From positions 1 through 16,831 of the forward strand of contig JBOIBN010000051.1 of assembly GCA_050739575.1 (NCBI GenBank): 16,831 bases of DNA. Direction: 5' to 3'. Position numbers and translations under genes: made by a program. The notes under the pieces were generated by a model. The model saw only the letters and a program-made list of their open reading frames with translations. It was not told the DNA's origin and made no database searches. This document shows positions 14,674 to 16,831 of this stretch, piece after piece (the first letter of the stretch is position 1; each line of letters opens with the position of its first letter). The stretch comes from JBOIBN01 sp050739575 (GTDB lineage: Bacteria > Pseudomonadota > Gammaproteobacteria > JAKDMP01).

Positions 14674-15231
14674 CTAACCGCCGCCACCCACCGGGCCCGG
14701 CTTCTTGCGGTTAAAAAGCGCCGAGTGCTGATGTACGTAGAAGGTGGAACTCACCGAGCCCGCGGCCTCGCCGTCTGGGCCGAGCGCGGTGACCGTGAGC
14801 GTATGCGTGCCTCGGTATACCTGCTGGAGCAACAAGGTGGTGGCCGTGGTCGGCGCACTGACGGCCTGGCCATCGAGTAGGTATTGAAGTTCCGAGTTCC
14901 CTCCCAGTGGCGGGGCGACCGCGACCCGGACGCCCACTTGATTATTAATCGGCCGCAGCGTGGTACCGTCGGCCGGGGCAAGTATCCGCAGCACGTATTG
15001 CTGCGGCGCGAGCGCGGGCCGCACGACGGTTATCGGAGGAGGCGTCATCGTCAGCGGAGCCGGCGCCTTGAAATCAATCACCTGTGGTGCGCCGAGATCG
15101 ACCTTCACGGCGCCGGGATGCGGCTGATCCGAATAATGAACCACTCCGTTCGCGTCCACCCAGCGGTAAACGGCCGTGTCCGCAAGCGCCAACGCGGAAA
15201 CCAGTACGGCGAGCAGTGAAAGCCATCTCAT
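14674..15231 (-). CDS. Secreted DUF4124 domain protein of unknown function
   Basis: 185 residues from ATG 15231; an in-frame TTG three codons earlier is less likely because the signal peptide then begins cleanly. Residues 1-17 (MRWLSLLAVLVSALALA) are a typical Sec signal peptide, with cleavage likely before D18. The DUF4124 segment follows at about 20-40 (VYRWVDANGVVHYSDQPHPGA), a short motif found at the N-terminus of many proteobacterial periplasmic proteins. The rest (VLRILAPADGTTLRP, VSAPTTATTLLLQQVYRGTHTLTVTALGPDGE) looks like an immunoglobulin-like beta domain, and the chain ends in a Gly-rich tail. No enzyme motif is seen. It lies downstream of parB on the same strand, 82 bases after its stop, and may share its transcript. 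Function is not known. Confidence 0.85.
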   Translation of the reverse strand: MRWLSLLAVLVSALALADTAVYRWVDANGVVHYSDQPHPGAVKVDLGAPQVIDFKAPAPLTMTPPPITVVRPALAPQQYVLRILAPADGTTLRPINNQVGVRVAVAPPLGGNSELQYLLDGQAVSAPTTATTLLLQQVYRGTHTLTVTALGPDGEAAGSVSSTFYVHQHSALFNRKKPGPVGGGG

Positions 15232-15313
15232 CACGCCCAAAGCCTACCCCCGTCCAGCCTCCAGTGCAACACCGCCACGGTCGGAGACCCCGCAGTATGC
15301 CCGACGAATTCGG

Positions 15314-16171
15314 TCAACGCAGACGCCCGAGTATGCCGTCGAGTTCGTCCAGGCTCGTGTAGTGGATCACCAGTCGGCCCTTGCCGCCGCGCGCCGATTG
15401 GATGCTGACGCGCGCGCCCAAGCGCTCTCCGAGTTCGCGTTCGAGCGCGGCGACGTTGGGATCGGGCGGCGGCGCGCTCTTATCCCCTGAAGGGGCCTTC
15501 ATCCGCCGCACCAGCGCCTCGGCCTCGCGGGCGGAAAGCCCTTTGTCGGCAATGATCCGCGCGGCTTCGGCCTGCTCGCGCGGCGGCAAGGCGAGCAGCG
15601 CGCGGGCATGACCCATCGCGAGCTTGCCCTCGCGCAGCAGCCGCTTCGCCTCGGGGACGAGTTCCAACAACCGCAGCAGATTGGTGACCGCGACCCGCGA
15701 GCGCCCGACCGCCTCGGCCGCCTCGGCGTGGGTCAGCTCGAATTCCTCGGTGAGCCGCGCGAGGGCTTCCGCCTCCTCCAGCGGATTGAGATCCTCGCGC
15801 TGGATGTTCTCGATCAGTGCGACGGCAACCGCCGTGCGGTCGGCGATCTCGCGCACTACCGCCGGTACTTCCGCAAGACCCGCGAGCTGCGCCGCGCGCC
15901 AGCGGCGCTCGCCGGCAACGATCTCGTAGCGTTCGTTATCCAGCGGGCGCACGATCAGCGGCTGCACGATGCCCTGCGCGCGGATGGAGTCGGCGAGTCC
16001 CGCGAGCGCCTCGGCGTTGAGGTCCTTGCGCGGCTGAAACCGCCCGCGCTCAAGCTGTTCGATCGGCAGATTGAGCAGCCGGTCGCCGTGGTGCGCGACC
16101 TCGCCCGCTGTATCCACGTCGCTCAGAAGGGCATCGAGCCCGCGCCCGAGACCCCGGCGTTGTCCAGCCAT
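15314..16171 (-). CDS. parB: Chromosome-partitioning protein ParB
   Basis: 285 residues. ParB loads at parS sites near the origin, slides as a CTP-dependent clamp and is moved by ParA. The N-terminal ParA-contact motif GLGRGLDALL is at 7-16. The CTP-binding N domain runs about 35-130, with FQPRKDL, QGIVQPLIVRPL, the GERRWRAA box at 87-94 and ENIQREDLNPLEEA at 121-134. A helix-turn-helix spans about 147-168 (THAEAAEAVGRSRVAVTNLLRLL). The C-terminal dimerisation domain ends in YTSLDELDGILGRL. Length is normal for chromosomal ParB. A GAGGAG ribosome site precedes the ATG. The gene would normally follow parA directly, but here 235 non-coding bases and two tiny genes lie upstream and parA is absent from the window. 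No parS site was seen. Confidence 0.96.
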   Translation of the reverse strand: MAGQRRGLGRGLDALLSDVDTAGEVAHHGDRLLNLPIEQLERGRFQPRKDLNAEALAGLADSIRAQGIVQPLIVRPLDNERYEIVAGERRWRAAQLAGLAEVPAVVREIADRTAVAVALIENIQREDLNPLEEAEALARLTEEFELTHAEAAEAVGRSRVAVTNLLRLLELVPEAKRLLREGKLAMGHARALLALPPREQAEAARIIADKGLSAREAEALVRRMKAPSGDKSAPPPDPNVAALERELGERLGARVSIQSARGGKGRLVIHYTSLDELDGILGRLR

Positions 16172-16313
16172 ATTCGTGCCGCTCCTCGCATGTGCGAAAC
16201 GATTCTATCAGCGAGAGTGGACGCCTACGGCGTCGGCCCGTTTTTTGCTTCTGCCGGCGGCACGCCGGTGCGCACTACAGCCTCGAGCGCTGCACGCCTC
16301 CGGCGGGGGGCCC

Positions 16314-16337
16314 TTTTCTTTGCTCGTCCAAAGAAAA
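16314..16337. repeat. Perfect inverted repeat of dispersed-element type
   Basis: Nine-base arms TTTTCTTTG and CAAAGAAAA surround the loop CTCGTC. The left arm is preceded by GGGGCCC-like sequence but the right arm is not followed by the matching G/C block, as if a longer palindrome had been cut at 16338. Palindromes of this general sort are common intergenic repeats in gammaproteobacteria; the family name is not claimed. Confidence 0.5.
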
Positions 16338-16358
16338 CGCGATTATATACTTGACAAA

Positions 16359-16375
16359 TGCGCCCAAGGGGCGCA
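16359..16375 (-). terminator. Candidate terminator of the two small minus-strand genes
   Basis: A seven-base GC-rich stem (TGCGCCC / GGGCGCA, loop of three) lies 32 bases beyond the stop of the 36-residue gene. On the minus strand it is followed by TTTGT, a short T-rich tail, so it is a moderate intrinsic terminator candidate. Confidence 0.4.
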
Positions 16376-16406
16376 GATTGGAGTGCGTCCGTGAGCGCTG
16401 AGAAGC

Positions 16407-16517
16407 CTACTTCTTCGCGCGCTTCTTCGGCTGCTTCGAGGACTTCTTCGGCTGCGGTGGAGTCGAGAGCATCCGGCGCAGCACGTCATCCTCGCGAGGG
16501 CGTTTGTGATCGCTCAT
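16407..16517 (-). CDS. Very small basic protein, unrecognised (36 residues)
   Basis: ATG 16517 to TAG 16407. The sequence starts MSDHKRPREDDVLRRMLSTPP and ends in a lysine-rich tail (KKSSKQPKKRAKK). The block 'D-x-LRRML-x-TPP' followed by a basic tail resembles small uncharacterised proteobacterial proteins I have seen beside other short genes, which argues that it is real, but no function is known to me. It has no signal peptide or membrane helix. The basic end could bind nucleic acid. The start is 20 bases after the stop of the 55-residue gene on the same strand, and the ribosome site is weak (AGGG at a long distance), while TATACT lies close upstream and may be a promoter element of its own. 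A toxin-antitoxin-like pair is possible but unproven. Confidence 0.5.
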   Translation of the reverse strand: MSDHKRPREDDVLRRMLSTPPQPKKSSKQPKKRAKK

Positions 16518-16537
16518 GTGATGAGTATAACCCTGAT

Positions 16538-16705
16538 TTAATCCGATCTGCTGGAGACGAATTCGATGAAATTCCCGATAATGTCAGCAACGGCATTGCT
16601 CAAACTCTCAAGCGTTTGAATTACGGGAGTATCTTTGAAAATTTCAACATCGCGAAAGAATATATCAATGGTCGGGTAGGAATCCTCGTTGAGTTCGATA
16701 GACAT
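16538..16705 (-). CDS. Small acidic protein, unrecognised (55 residues), next to the IS end
   Basis: ATG 16705 to TAA 16538. It begins MSIELNEDSYPTIDIFFRDV and continues with a hydrophobic-patterned helix (VIQTLESLSNAVADIIGNFI) ending in SSRSD. I do not recognise the family. It is acidic, the opposite of its downstream neighbour, and the base composition is distinctly more AT-rich than the housekeeping genes, which suggests acquired DNA. The insertion-sequence end reaches to within a few bases of the ATG, and two in-frame TAA codons lie inside that end, so the gene either starts here or is the tail of a longer gene cut by the insertion. A GGGGGGA run in the IS end, about eight bases upstream, could act as ribosome site. 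Confidence 0.5.
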   Translation of the reverse strand: MSIELNEDSYPTIDIFFRDVEIFKDTPVIQTLESLSNAVADIIGNFIEFVSSRSD

Positions 16706-16831
16706 ACGGTAATCCCCCCATTATTAGCGGCAGCCAGAAGTAGGGTTTAGGCCGCCATGGCCAACTTCTGCATGGGCGTCACCCCGCCGATGCCCATGTT
16801 GGGCCGCTCGTGATTATAGGTCCATAACCAA
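16706..16831 (-). mobile_element. Right-hand end of an IS3-family insertion sequence (cut by window end)
   Basis: The last 126 bases hold the transposase C-terminus, about 35 non-coding bases, and what looks like the element's terminal sequence (CGGTAATCCCCCCATTATTAG read on the + strand from about 16707). The exact border cannot be fixed because the other terminal repeat and the target duplication are outside the window; I place it within a few bases of 16706. Confidence 0.7.
16747..16831 (-). CDS. IS3-family transposase (OrfB), C-terminal 27 residues only
   Basis: Reading inward from the window end on the minus strand gives WLWTYNHERPNMGIGGVTPM then QKLAMAA and TAA at 16747. The W-x-x-x-YN-x-ERP-x-x-x-LGG-x-TP pattern is the hallmark end of the rve integrase domain of IS3-family OrfB, just after the third catalytic acidic residue. 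The DDE catalytic core and OrfA would lie beyond the window. With an intact frame up to the stop, there is no sign of decay in the visible part. It is transcribed towards the two small genes and parB, so read-through could reach them. Confidence 0.88.
   Translation of the reverse strand, partial: WLWTYNHERPNMGIGGVTPMQKLAMAA

Larger units (their letters stand above)
16172..16406. other. Palindrome-rich intergenic stretch upstream of parB
   Basis: No ORF is credible here. Four inverted repeats are present: GACGCC-TAC-GGCGTC (16220-16234), CCGGCG-GCA-CGCCGG (16254-16268), TTTTCTTTG with CAAAGAAAA (16314-16337), and TGCGCCC-AAG-GGGCGCA (16359-16375). On the minus strand a TAGAAT at 16202-16207 could be a parB -10 box, but no matching -35 is found. 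A TATAAT on the minus strand (16342-16347) is likewise unpaired. The parB promoter probably lies somewhere here. Confidence 0.55.

Noticed and set aside
16351..16379. Perfect TTGACA on the + strand with CAGATT 17 bases on
   Set aside because: The -10 is poor, the spacer falls within a hairpin, and no + strand gene follows.
16358..16750. 130-codon + strand frame at the window end
   Set aside because: It crosses from intergenic DNA over the two small minus-strand genes into the IS end; the codon content (Ser/Ala/Arg runs, then an unrelated half) does not look like one protein, and the minus-strand frames are more convincing.

Overview
The window is GC-rich chromosomal DNA. The gene order yicC-gmk-rpoZ-spoT, the gamma-type SpoT and the ParB sequence point to a gammaproteobacterium. 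Xanthomonadales or a nearby order is my best guess, but no rRNA or other marker here settles it. No tRNA, rRNA or CRISPR array was seen.

Bases 1-5374 (+ strand) hold three tandem MacB/FtsX-type permeases of the large 'duplicated' form, the first cut by the window edge. No ABC ATPase or membrane-fusion gene is in view. Next come a type II toxin-antitoxin pair (ribbon-helix-helix antitoxin plus PIN toxin, 5445-6097) and a two-component pair: a sigma-54-type AAA+ response regulator and a membrane histidine kinase (6094-8780). Stop/start overlaps link antitoxin to toxin, toxin to regulator, and regulator to kinase, so 5445-8780 reads as one co-translated run. The kinase and regulator plausibly control the permease operon, with the toxin-antitoxin pair inserted between them.

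Bases 8887-13124 (- strand) are a housekeeping block transcribed yicC, gmk, rpoZ, spoT: an RNase-associated protein, guanylate kinase, RNA polymerase omega with a long acidic tail, and the ppGpp synthetase/hydrolase. GMP phosphorylation, ppGpp turnover and the omega subunit that helps form a ppGpp site on RNA polymerase are thus neighbours. The gmk-rpoZ spacer is packed with inverted repeats; one motif recurs beyond the 3' end of spoT.

Bases 13211-14591 (+ strand), divergent from yicC, encode a PP2C-type protein phosphatase and the RdgB nucleotide-pyrophosphatase, joined by a possible nine-codon minicistron. Bases 14674-16171 (- strand) hold a secreted DUF4124 protein downstream of chromosomal parB, which lacks the usual adjacent parA.

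The last 660 bases look rearranged: an intergenic stretch with several palindromes, two very small unrecognised genes on the - strand, and the 3' end of an IS3-family transposase whose element stops almost exactly at the start codon of the first small gene.
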